A DNA stretch of 9,159 nucleotides from Chitinophagales bacterium (GCA_013297585.1 JAAFHG010000129.1:1-9159), one strand, 5' to 3'; counted from the stretch's first letter, positions 1 to 5,789 are shown. Numbers and translations are program-made. The notes: generated by a model from the letters alone, not told the origin.

Positions 1-461
1 ATTTGCCATACAAAATTTTTGACAAAAAAGGCATTAAAGTGGGAGTAACAGGCGTGGGTATTGAATTACAGGGCCTAGTACCTGAAAATTTATATGGTAA
101 TACCATTTACAAAGACCCCATAGACAGCGTAAATGCTACTACCAAAATATTAAAACAAGCAGGTTGTGATATGATTATTTGCTTATCTCATTTAGGGGAT
201 AAATATGAGGACAACAAAGTAAGCGATGAGGTATTAGCCAAGAATTGTTACGATATAGACTTGATTATTGGCGGGCACACTCACCGTTTTTTTAGTGAAC
301 CAAGAAAATACACCAACCGAAGCGGTGGGGACACTTTGGTAAATCAAGCAGGCTGGGGAGGTTTAAGTTTGGGTAGATTAGACTATAAATTTGAAGGTAA
401 AAAAAATAAAAAAAACGTGAAAGCCAACACTGTATTAGTGGAGAGAAAAACAAGAGAATAA
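1..461 (+). CDS. Metallophosphoesterase, 5'-nucleotidase family (3' end only)
   Basis: This is the C-terminal part of a calcineurin-like metallophosphoesterase. The reading frame is open to the left edge, so the true start and the N-terminal metal-binding motifs (DxH, GNH[ED]) lie outside. About 153 residues remain. A histidine in the LSHLG motif (near residue 63 of the fragment) and the GGHTHRF motif (two histidines near residues 92 and 94) match the last metal ligands of the UshA/5'-nucleotidase branch, which hydrolyses nucleotides or related phosphate esters with two metal ions. The following NQAGWGGLSLGRLD stretch is the usual end of that catalytic domain. The protein stops soon after, so the UshA-type C-terminal substrate-specificity domain is absent; in Bacteroidota that domain is often a separate protein, which may lie upstream. 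Family knowledge suggests a periplasmic or lipoprotein location, but the signal region is not in the window. The exact substrate cannot be told. Confidence 0.85.
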   Translation, partial: LPYKIFDKKGIKVGVTGVGIELQGLVPENLYGNTIYKDPIDSVNATTKILKQAGCDMIICLSHLGDKYEDNKVSDEVLAKNCYDIDLIIGGHTHRFFSEPRKYTNRSGGDTLVNQAGWGGLSLGRLDYKFEGKKNKKNVKANTVLVERKTRE

Positions 462-486
462 AAAATTTTTTTTTCAACATAAAGTG

Positions 487-503
487 TACATATTCGCAGC
501 CCT
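487..503 (+). promoter_or_regulatory. Possible promoter core upstream of dnaA
   Basis: The block TATTCGCAGCCCT (491-503) is identical at 12 of 13 positions to TATTTGCAGCCCT at 2274-2286, which is the end of the tRNA promoter's -7 element plus the likely transcription start. The equivalent -7 element here would be CATATTCG (489-496), two changes from TATATTTG, and I see no clear -33 TTTG. A second candidate, TAAAGTTG (524-531), also fits TAnnTTTG with one change. Position and similarity suggest a dnaA promoter, but this is weak. Confidence 0.3.
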
Positions 504-595
504 GTATAACTTTTTTGTAGCTGTAAAGTTGCAAACACTTATAGGATAACCCTACCGAAAACCATCTTAACTAACTATAAAATTATTTAACCAAC

Positions 596-2035
596 ATGGC
601 AAACATCGTTGCAAAAACTGCTGAGAGTGTATGGAGCAATTGCTTGAAAATAATTAAGGATATTGTAGAATGGCAGCATTTTAAAACGTGGTTTGAACCT
701 ATTACACCTGTTGAAATTAAAGGCAGTGTGCTAATGATTCAAGTACCTAGTCAGTTTTTTTACGAGTATTTAGAAGAGCATTACGTTAACCTTTTAGCAA
801 AAACACTAAAACGTGAATTAGGTAAAGATGCACGTTTAGAATACCGTATTATGGTTGATAGTGGCAATGGTCGTAATGGTAGTATGGATATACCTGCGAG
901 TAATCAGAAGACATTTAGCCACAACGAAATGAATTTTCCTTTGGTAATTGATAATCCAGTAAAAAATCCGTTTGTAATACCAGGGCTAAAGAAAATGCAG
1001 ATAGACCCACAATTAAACCACAATTACACATTTGATAGCTATGTAGAGGGCGATAGCAACCGTGTGGCAAGACGTGCTGGTAAAACAGTAGCAGAAAAAC
1101 CTGGCGCCAATTCGTTTAATCCGCTTGTAATTTATGGCGGTGTAGGTTTGGGTAAAACACACCTTGGCCAAGCAATAGGTAATGAAGTAAAAAGATTGCA
1201 TCCGAACAAAGTAGTGTTGTATGTAAGTAGCGAGAAATTTATTAACCAATTTCAAGACCACAGCCGCAATAATGCCATTAACGACTTTATCCACTTTTAT
1301 CAGTTAATTGATGTGTTAATTATAGATGACGTGCAATTCTTTGCCCGTGCAGAAAAAAGCCAAGATGCATTCTTTGCCATCTTTAACCATTTACACCAAA
1401 GCGGTAAGCAATTGGTACTTACCAGCGATAAAGCGCCAAAAGATTTAGATGGCCTGCAAGAGCGCTTGTTAAGCCGCTTTCGCTGGGGCTTAAGCGCAGA
1501 TATTCAATTACCTGACTACGAAACAAGAATAGAGATACTAGAGCGTAAAATGAAAAACGACGGCCTCGAAATGAGCAAGGAGGTTGTTAAATACGTCGCT
1601 TACAACATTAATACCAACGTACGTGAATTAGAAGGCGCATTAATTTCTTTATTAGCTCAATCATCGCTTAACAGAAAAGAAATAGATTTAGAATTAGCAA
1701 AGAAAGTGTTGCGCAATTTTGTTAAAACAAGTAGTAAAGAAATTACCATTGATGCCATACAGAAAATGGTATGCGAGTACTTTGCAGTTAGCTACGATAA
1801 ATTGCTACAAAAAACACGTAAACGCGAAATAGTACAAGCACGCCAAATAACAATGTACTTAGCCAAAGCATTTACCAAAAATTCATTAAAAACTATTGGT
1901 GAGCATTTTGGCGGTAGAGACCATACCACGGTTATACACTCTTGCCAAACTGTAAAAGATTTAATGGATACAGACTCTATTTTTCGTGAAAACGTGATGG
2001 AACTAACTCAAAAAGTACAACTTGCAGCAATGTAA
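596..2035 (+). CDS. dnaA: Chromosomal replication initiator protein DnaA
   Basis: DnaA is the AAA+ ATPase that binds DnaA boxes at oriC, melts the origin and recruits the helicase. At 479 residues it is full length. Domain I (about 8-90, with a WFEP motif) is followed by a linker to about 135. The AAA+ core has Walker A GGVGLGKTH (181-189, Lys187), Walker B LIIDD (241-245), sensor I LVLTSD (273-278), the box VII arginine-finger region ERLLSRF (Arg294) and sensor II NVRELEGAL (Arg343). Domain IV (about 375-479) ends with the DNA-binding signature GGRDHTTVIHS (439-449). The ATG at 596 follows an A-rich leader, with no Shine-Dalgarno sequence, as usual in Bacteroidota. The gene stands alone: dnaN and recF do not follow, and a strong terminator sits just downstream. 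I see no cluster of DnaA boxes on either side, so oriC is probably elsewhere. Confidence 0.99.
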   Translation: MANIVAKTAESVWSNCLKIIKDIVEWQHFKTWFEPITPVEIKGSVLMIQVPSQFFYEYLEEHYVNLLAKTLKRELGKDARLEYRIMVDSGNGRNGSMDIPASNQKTFSHNEMNFPLVIDNPVKNPFVIPGLKKMQIDPQLNHNYTFDSYVEGDSNRVARRAGKTVAEKPGANSFNPLVIYGGVGLGKTHLGQAIGNEVKRLHPNKVVLYVSSEKFINQFQDHSRNNAINDFIHFYQLIDVLIIDDVQFFARAEKSQDAFFAIFNHLHQSGKQLVLTSDKAPKDLDGLQERLLSRFRWGLSADIQLPDYETRIEILERKMKNDGLEMSKEVVKYVAYNINTNVRELEGALISLLAQSSLNRKEIDLELAKKVLRNFVKTSSKEITIDAIQKMVCEYFAVSYDKLLQKTRKREIVQARQITMYLAKAFTKNSLKTIGEHFGGRDHTTVIHSCQTVKDLMDTDSIFRENVMELTQKVQLAAM

Positions 2036-2054
2036 TATTTAGATATTAATCATT

Positions 2055-2093
2055 AAAAAAGCTCAAAATTATCATCTGGTTTTGAGCTTTTTT
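2055..2093 (+). terminator. Intrinsic terminator after dnaA
   Basis: The arms AAAAAAGCTCAAAA (2055-2068) and TTTTGAGCTTTTTT (2080-2093) form a perfect 14-bp stem around an 11-base loop, 20 bases after the dnaA stop codon. The T-rich right arm supplies the termination tract. The A-rich left arm could also let it act on the opposite strand, though nothing on that strand needs it. Confidence 0.9.
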
Positions 2094-2247
2094 AATTACA
2101 CCACTACTTGTTATCTGCAACCGAACTATAGAAGCTCAAATATTACCCTATTGTAGCTTGTAAGCCATAGTATAAAGTAGCGAGTTACTAGTTTATTTAA
2201 AGATGATTGTGTGCAGAAAATATATTTTTTAAAAACCCAAATTTTGT

Positions 2248-2279
2248 TTTGGCATTTAAATATGGCATCTCTATATTTG
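2248..2279 (+). promoter_or_regulatory. Bacteroidota-type promoter for the tRNA pair
   Basis: TTTG at 2248-2251 and TATATTTG at 2272-2279 are separated by 20 bases. They match the -33 (TTTG) and -7 (TAnnTTTG) elements recognised by the primary sigma factor of Bacteroidota. The -7 element lies 29 bases upstream of the first tRNA base, leaving a short 5' leader. This is the best promoter match in the window. Confidence 0.7.
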
Positions 2280-2308
2280 CAGCCCTTTCATACGAATGAG
2301 AGAAAGGA

Positions 2309-2397
2309 GGTGAGGTGGATGAGTGGCTGAAATCAGTAGTTTGCTAAACTGCCGTACGGGTTAAACTGTACCAAGGGTTCGAATCCCTTCCTCACCG
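2309..2397 (+). tRNA. tRNA-Ser (anticodon GCT)
   Basis: The fold was read by hand as a class II tRNA of 89 bases. The acceptor stem pairs GGTGAGG (2309-2315) with CCTCACC (2390-2396), with discriminator G at 2397. The D stem is GAT/ATC. The anticodon stem is GTAGT/ACTGC with one G-T pair, and the loop TTGCTAA gives anticodon GCT, which reads serine codons AGC and AGT. A long variable arm with a 6-bp stem (GTACGG/CTGTAC) is typical of serine tRNAs. The T arm has AAGGG/CCCTT around TTCGAAT. CCA is not encoded and must be added after transcription. It is probably co-transcribed with the tRNA-Pro 23 bases downstream. Confidence 0.96.
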
Positions 2398-2401
2398 CTG
2401 A

Positions 2402-2415
2402 GGTTTAGCAAAACC
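2402..2415 (+). other. Short hairpin in the tRNA spacer
   Basis: GGTTT (2402-2406) and AAACC (2411-2415) can pair around an AGCA loop in the 23-base spacer between the two tRNAs. No T-run follows, so it is not a terminator. It may simply separate the two tRNA folds or mark a processing region; this function is inferred. Confidence 0.35.
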
Positions 2416-2420
2416 ACAAT

Positions 2421-2494
2421 CGGGAAGTAGCGCAGGCCGGTAGCGCACCTGGTTTGGGACCAGGGGGTCGCAGGTTCGAATCCTGTCTTCCCGA
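2421..2494 (+). tRNA. tRNA-Pro (anticodon TGG)
   Basis: A 74-base cloverleaf was read by hand. The acceptor stem pairs CGGGAAG (2421-2427) with CTTCCCG (2487-2493), with discriminator A at 2494. The D arm uses GCGC/GCGC pairing. The anticodon stem is CCTGG/CCAGG around the loop TTTGGGA, giving anticodon TGG for proline (CCA and wobble-related codons). The T arm is GCAGG/CCTGT around TTCGAAT, with one G-T pair. CCA is not encoded. A strong terminator begins six bases downstream, so the Ser-Pro transcript probably ends here. Confidence 0.97.
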
Positions 2495-2499
2495 CACCT

Positions 2500-2533
2500 A
2501 AAGAGACAATCAACTGATTGTCTCTTTTTTATT
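2500..2533 (+). terminator. Intrinsic terminator after the tRNA pair
   Basis: AAAGAGACAATC (2500-2511) pairs perfectly with GATTGTCTCTTT (2516-2527) to give a 12-bp stem with the 4-base loop AACT. The T-run starts at 2525 and continues to 2530. It ends the tRNA-Ser/tRNA-Pro transcript. Confidence 0.93.
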
Positions 2534-2628
2534 TAATTATCTTTCTTATACATCAACAATATCAAGTAACTAAACAGTGTCGTGAATTTTAAGAAAAAAA
2601 TAAGATATTGCGAGACCAAACACTAATT

Positions 2629-3816
2629 ATGGCATTTAGCTTTTTAAGCTTCATTTTTTTAATTGCTACATTCTTAGGCTTTTTAATATTTGTTGCCTTG
2701 TTTTTTAAAAATGTAAGACAAAAGCATAGTAGCAGGCTACTAGCAATATATATACTCACATTCTCATTATTTGCAGCCCACAACTTACTAGTAGTAACAG
2801 GTTTATTAACGCAATATCCTTATGCTTTTAGGTGCACTAAAGCATTACATTATCTTCCATCTGTATTGTTATATTTATACACTAGAGCAACTGTAAAAAA
2901 CGAACAACATTTACAAAAGAAAGACTATTTACTCTTTTTGCCTTCTGTGCTACATTTTATTGAGTTACTCCCTTTTTATTTTACAGATAGAGTAACTAAA
3001 CAACAACAAGTGGCCACGTTTTTTAAAGATATGAACTCGGGCCTAAAAAATAATGAGGGTTTTCTTCCAGGTTATATACATCCAATACTTGTATTTACAC
3101 TTGCGACGGCTTGCATTTATTACAGTTACCAACTTATTGCCCGTTCCAAAAAGGGTGAAATTAATGGCAAAAGGTTAGACCCATTAGTATACAAATGGCT
3201 AAACTTATTTTTAGCATTTAACTTGTTGTTATGTTGCACATTGGGCTTTCATATTTGCACAGTACAGTTTTTAAAAAATTACAATGTATTCTTGATTAAT
3301 TTGGTAGAAACGAGTTGCCTACTAATAACCACAGGCATTACACTCTTTTTTCATCCTACAATACTTTATGGCATACCGGTAGATACAAAACAGCACGGTG
3401 AACAAAACAGGCAAATTGAAGGACGAGAATACATAAATGAAAAAACGGAAGTAAAGCCCGTGGTAATACCGCCTGAGAAAAAACAACAATATTTGCAAAC
3501 TATAGAATTAAAAATGAACGAGCTAAAGCCCTTTTTACAACCTGGCTTTAGTTTAAAAGACTTAAATAATATAACAAATATACCATATACATATCTGTCT
3601 ATAATTATTAATCAAGAGTATAACTTAAACTTTAATGAATTTGTGAACAAATACAGAATTAACTACGTAAAAGCCATTTTAGATAGCCCAGAATCTAACG
3701 TATTTACACTTGAAGCTATTTCTAAAAAGGCTGGTTTTAGTTCTAGGGCAACATTTTCAAGAGCATTTTTAAAATTTGAATCTTGTTCGCCTAAAGATTA
3801 TTTGAAAAAACCCTAA
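2629..3816 (+). CDS. Membrane-anchored AraC-family transcriptional regulator (7TM-AraC)
   Basis: The protein is predicted to place an AraC-type DNA-binding domain on the inside of the membrane behind an integral-membrane sensor region. From the ATG at 2629 it has 395 residues; an in-frame TTG at 2608 is possible but has no better context. The first ~245 residues contain seven hydrophobic stretches, near 2-26, 37-60, 72-89, 98-117, 150-171, 190-210 and 219-243. A polar linker rich in Glu and Lys follows (about 250-285). The C-terminal ~105 residues hold the two helix-turn-helix units: FSLKDLNNITNIPYTYLSII, then LEAISKKAGFSSRATFSRAF, ending in SPKDYLKK as AraC domains do. This layout is common in Bacteroidota. 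It has its own terminator and no obvious target gene beside it. The signal sensed and the genes controlled cannot be read from the sequence. Confidence 0.9.
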   Translation: MAFSFLSFIFLIATFLGFLIFVALFFKNVRQKHSSRLLAIYILTFSLFAAHNLLVVTGLLTQYPYAFRCTKALHYLPSVLLYLYTRATVKNEQHLQKKDYLLFLPSVLHFIELLPFYFTDRVTKQQQVATFFKDMNSGLKNNEGFLPGYIHPILVFTLATACIYYSYQLIARSKKGEINGKRLDPLVYKWLNLFLAFNLLLCCTLGFHICTVQFLKNYNVFLINLVETSCLLITTGITLFFHPTILYGIPVDTKQHGEQNRQIEGREYINEKTEVKPVVIPPEKKQQYLQTIELKMNELKPFLQPGFSLKDLNNITNIPYTYLSIIINQEYNLNFNEFVNKYRINYVKAILDSPESNVFTLEAISKKAGFSSRATFSRAFLKFESCSPKDYLKKP

Positions 3817-3883
3817 AATACTTATATGTAATTATACGTGGTTGCCAATGGATCAAAATTATTCTAATCAAAATAAAATATTC

Positions 3884-3922
3884 AAAATGCTTCAAATCAA
3901 ATATTTGAAGCATTTTCTTTTA
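3884..3922 (+). terminator. Intrinsic terminator after the AraC-family gene
   Basis: AAAATGCTTCAAAT (3884-3897) pairs perfectly with ATTTGAAGCATTTT (3903-3916), giving a 14-bp stem with a 5-base loop, followed by CTTTTAT. It lies 67 bases after the stop codon of the AraC-family gene. Confidence 0.88.
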
Positions 3923-3949
3923 TAAAAACTATTTATCGAAAAATTAAGT

Positions 3950-3994
3950 ACACTATTATTGTGAACACTATTGTTTAAACACTAGTTGTTTTGA
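3950..3994 (+). repeat. Three imperfect tandem direct repeats
   Basis: The units ACACTATTATTGTGA (from 3950), ACACTATTGTTTAA (from 3965) and ACACTAGTTGTTTTGA (from 3979) follow head to tail with steps of 15 and 14 bases. They share ACACTA followed by a TTGT core. The spacing is longer than one helical turn. They may be binding sites for a regulator or a chance AT-rich repetition; no known operator is recognised. Confidence 0.5.
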
Positions 3995-4030
3995 ACCCTA
4001 AACCCAATTTACACACTTAGAATTGTAAGC

Positions 4031-4074
4031 ATGGATTGCTTTGTAAAATTTTTTTTACGGGCAGTCCATTTTTT
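4031..4074 (+). terminator. Orphan terminator-like hairpin
   Basis: ATGGATTGC (4031-4039) pairs with GCAGTCCAT (4061-4069) with one G-T pair. Inside it, two T-G pairs and GTAAAA (4043-4048) with TTTTAC (4053-4058) continue the stem around a TTTT loop, leaving one bulged T. Six T residues (4069-4074) follow. It resembles a + strand intrinsic terminator, but the AraC-family gene already has one 115 bases upstream and no gene is recognised between. It may end a small RNA or belong to the HU leader. Confidence 0.55.
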
Positions 4075-4295
4075 AGTAGTGGCATGTACATACTAGAACC
4101 AATAATTTTTCGTTTTCCTAATCATCTTCAACGTATGGTTGTTTTACGTAAAGACGCACAAATTAACTAACACATCCATTTATAACTAAAATAAAAAATA
4201 GATAATTCAAAAAAAATAGTTTGTACTTTTAGTTTCCATTATGGCCAATTTTGTTTTATTTTATAACTTCTAACGATTCACACAAATTAACAAAA

Positions 4296-4592
4296 ATGAG
4301 AAAACAAGATCTAATCAATCAAATTGCCGATAGAACAGGCATTCCTAAAGTAGATGTTTTAGTAACATTGGAAACAATGTTTAAAGAAGTAAAAGAAAAT
4401 CTTACTAAGGGAGAAAGCATTTACATAAGAGGATTTGGTAGCTTCTATCCAAAAAGAAGAGCTGCTAAAATAGGTAGAAATATTAAAAAAAATATTGCAG
4501 TAAATATTCCAGAACATTACATTCCTGCTTTTAAACCCGCAAAAGAATTTATTACAGAAGTAAAAGCCAATTGCAAGCAGCAAGTAAGCTAA
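4296..4592 (+). CDS. HU/IHF-family nucleoid DNA-binding protein
   Basis: HU/IHF proteins are small dimeric proteins that bind and bend DNA, compact the nucleoid and assist replication, recombination and transcription. The ATG at 4296, after the A-rich ACAAAA leader, gives 98 residues, typical for the family, starting MRKQDLINQIADRTGIPK. A TTG start 45 bases upstream would add an atypical N-terminus and is rejected. The helical N-terminal half (1-40) is followed by the hallmark IRGFGSFYPKRRAAKIGRN (44-62) and the DNA-contacting beta arm, with the conserved proline in NIPEHYIPAFKPAKEF (70-85). The gene heads a same-strand group with the TPR protein (21-base gap), the 29-residue basic protein and rng. 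HU cannot be separated from IHF here. Confidence 0.95.
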   Translation: MRKQDLINQIADRTGIPKVDVLVTLETMFKEVKENLTKGESIYIRGFGSFYPKRRAAKIGRNIKKNIAVNIPEHYIPAFKPAKEFITEVKANCKQQVS

Positions 4593-4597
4593 TTTTG
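4590..4597 (+). promoter_or_regulatory. Possible internal promoter (-7 element) for the TPR gene
   Basis: TAATTTTG fits the Bacteroidota -7 consensus TAnnTTTG exactly, and its TAA is the HU stop codon. A TTG at 4571-4573 could act as the -33 element, though the 16-base spacing is on the short side. A transcript would start around 4603, leaving about ten bases before the GTG start at 4614. Such a match can arise by chance in AT-rich DNA, so this is tentative. Confidence 0.3.
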
Positions 4598-4613
4598 TTG
4601 CAAATTTTTTATA

Positions 4614-5468
4614 GTGACTAAACAACAATCTATACTGGTAGGCAGTGGCATCGCTGCTATATTGGCTTTATTTATATTTGGCAAAACAGTGCCCCCTAAA
4701 AAAGCCAATGTAACAAATGCTGCCGCTGCACAAAACCAGCAGCCTTCTGCCGCTATAAGCTTTACAGATTTACTCTTAAAAGCTAAGCAAAGACTTACTC
4801 CCGAACAAAACGAACGTATTACCAACTTAGAAAATAGTGTAACACGTGGCGATGTAAAAGAACAGCAGTTACATATCTATCATCAACTAGCTCGCTTTTG
4901 GAAAGACTCGGCGAGAGTGCTTGAACCATATATATTTTATAATGCTGAAGCAGCAAAGTTGGAAAATTCAGAAAAAAACCTCACTTTTGCCGCCCATCAA
5001 TTTTTAGATAACTTGATGGTTGAAGGTAACCCAGCTATGCAAACATGGTTAGGTAGCAACGCAAAAGTTCTTTTTGAGCAGGCTTTAAAGTTAAATCCTG
5101 CAAATGATAGTAGCATAATTGGTCTTGGTGCATGTTACATTCTAGGTAATATTTCTAACAATCCTATGCAGGGTATTTTACCCATCAAGCAGATTGCAGA
5201 TAAAAACCCTAAAAACCTTTACGCACAATTAATATTGGGCTTAGGTGGTAAAAAAAGTGGTCAGTACGATAAAGCAATAGAACGTTTTACTGCTATTGTA
5301 ACCGAAAAGCCAGATGACCTTGAGGGGTTATTAAACCTTGCAGAATGCTACGATGCAAAAGGTGATAAAGTCAACGCTGTAAAATGGTACGGCGAAGTGA
5401 AAAAAAGAATTCCTAACGAGGAAGCTCAAAAGGAACTTGAAAAAAGAATAAAACAGCTGACTCAATAA
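4614..5468 (+). CDS. Membrane-anchored tetratricopeptide-repeat protein
   Basis: This 284-residue protein has an N-terminal membrane segment (about 6-23, ILVGSGIAAILALFIFG) followed by basic residues. An Ala/Gln-rich low-complexity linker (30-48) leads to a helical body. The start is GTG at 4614, because no in-frame ATG occurs until about residue 135. At least two TPR units are clear: about 203-233 (LYAQLILGLG...YDKAIERFTAIV) and about 237-267 (EGLLNLAECYDAKGDKVNAVKWYGEV). A degenerate one covers about 148-180 (KVLFEQALKLNP...LGACYILG). TPR arrays mediate protein-protein contacts, so an adaptor or scaffold role facing the periplasm or cytoplasm is likely, but the partner is unknown. Lying between the HU and rng genes suggests a housekeeping association; I recall TPR genes in this position in related genomes but cannot verify it here. 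Confidence 0.85.
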   Translation: MTKQQSILVGSGIAAILALFIFGKTVPPKKANVTNAAAAQNQQPSAAISFTDLLLKAKQRLTPEQNERITNLENSVTRGDVKEQQLHIYHQLARFWKDSARVLEPYIFYNAEAAKLENSEKNLTFAAHQFLDNLMVEGNPAMQTWLGSNAKVLFEQALKLNPANDSSIIGLGACYILGNISNNPMQGILPIKQIADKNPKNLYAQLILGLGGKKSGQYDKAIERFTAIVTEKPDDLEGLLNLAECYDAKGDKVNAVKWYGEVKKRIPNEEAQKELEKRIKQLTQ

Positions 5469-5537
5469 GTAACAATCGTTTAGTGCGTTATTTATAATCA
5501 TAAATTGAATTTTTTAACAAATTAAAAATGTCTTGGT

Positions 5538-5627
5538 ATGCCTTGTGGTAAAAAGAGAAAACGTCATAAAATTGCTACGCACAAACGCAAAAAACGTTTA
5601 AGAAAGAATCGTCATAAGAAAAAATAG
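5538..5627 (+). CDS. 29-residue basic protein, likely bS22/mS38-type ribosomal protein
   Basis: This very short ORF begins MPCGKKRKRHK and ends RLRKNRHKKK; 18 of its 29 residues are Lys or Arg. Its C-terminal part (I12-A-T-H-K-R-K-K-R-L-R-K-N-R) lines up by eye with the conserved core of human mS38/AURKAIP1 (M-N-H-H-K-Y-R-K-L-V-K-K-T-R) and resembles mycobacterial bS22. Those are tiny RNA-binding proteins of the small ribosomal subunit, also called the COX24/AURKAIP1 domain. The family sequences are recalled from memory, so the assignment is an inference, although sequence composition and size fit well. The ATG at 5538 is the only in-frame ATG, since an in-frame TAA lies at 5523. Its leader is not A-rich, whereas another ATG at 5528 in a different frame has the better context. 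A stem-loop follows, then rng on the same strand. Confidence 0.8.
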   Translation: MPCGKKRKRHKIATHKRKKRLRKNRHKKK

Positions 5628-5650
5628 TTTTTTCTTATCTAGACTTCATA

Positions 5651-5682
5651 AAATGGTGCAGTACACATGTATTGCACCATTT
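5651..5682 (+). terminator. Stem-loop after the small basic protein gene
   Basis: AAATGGTGCA (5651-5660) pairs with TGCACCATTT (5673-5682), and GTAC/GTAT extends the stem to 14 bp (one G-T pair) around an ACAT loop. Only three T residues close the right arm and none follow, so it is a poorer terminator than the others here. It could be a weak or bidirectional terminator, or a 3'-end stabilising structure 23 bases after the stop codon. Confidence 0.55.
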
Positions 5683-5789
5683 ACACATTATTAGGCTTGT
5701 TACTATTGTTTCTACCTTACGCAACTTTATCTATCATCTACCTCATCTTCAATAGTAAGTAGCAAGCATTAATAGTTGTGTTGTTGTGC

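Larger units (their letters stand above)
3923..4295. other. Gene-poor intergenic region between the AraC-family and HU genes
   Basis: No recognisable protein gene lies in these 373 bases. They contain three imperfect direct repeats (3950-3994), a strong hairpin with a T-run (4031-4074) that belongs to no known gene, a 21-codon hydrophobic ORF (4031-4096) overlapping that hairpin, and an AT-rich leader for the HU gene. The HU promoter should lie around 4200-4235. TACTTTTA at 4224-4231 fits the TAnnTTTG -7 element except at the last base, but I found no matching -33 element. Confidence 0.6.

Noticed and set aside
456..474. A-run followed by T-run after the metallophosphoesterase gene
   Set aside because: AAAAAA and TTTTTT can pair, but there is no GC-containing stem, so I do not call it an intrinsic terminator.
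1013..1294. Minus-strand open frame inside dnaA
   Set aside because: It overlaps the conserved AAA+ core, including Walker A, and its product is low-complexity with no domain; it is a shadow frame.
1287..1295. DnaA-box-like TTATCCACT inside dnaA
   Set aside because: It has one mismatch to TTATCCACA, stands alone and lies in coding sequence for a conserved protein region. No cluster of boxes was found around dnaA, so it does not support an origin here.
2100..2247. Interrupted inverted repeat (ACTAT, AAGCT / AGCTT, ATAGT) between dnaA and the tRNAs
   Set aside because: The arms are only 5 bp, broken by unequal gaps and not followed by a T-run. It is weaker than the other hairpins and no gene is visible in this stretch.
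2608..2628. TTG start for the AraC-family protein
   Set aside because: It adds only seven residues before the ATG at 2629, which begins directly at the first membrane segment. The later start is preferred, though not proven.
4251..4295. TTG start extending the HU-family protein by 15 residues
   Set aside because: The extension does not look like an HU N-terminus, while the ATG at 4296 has an A-rich leader and gives the usual family length.
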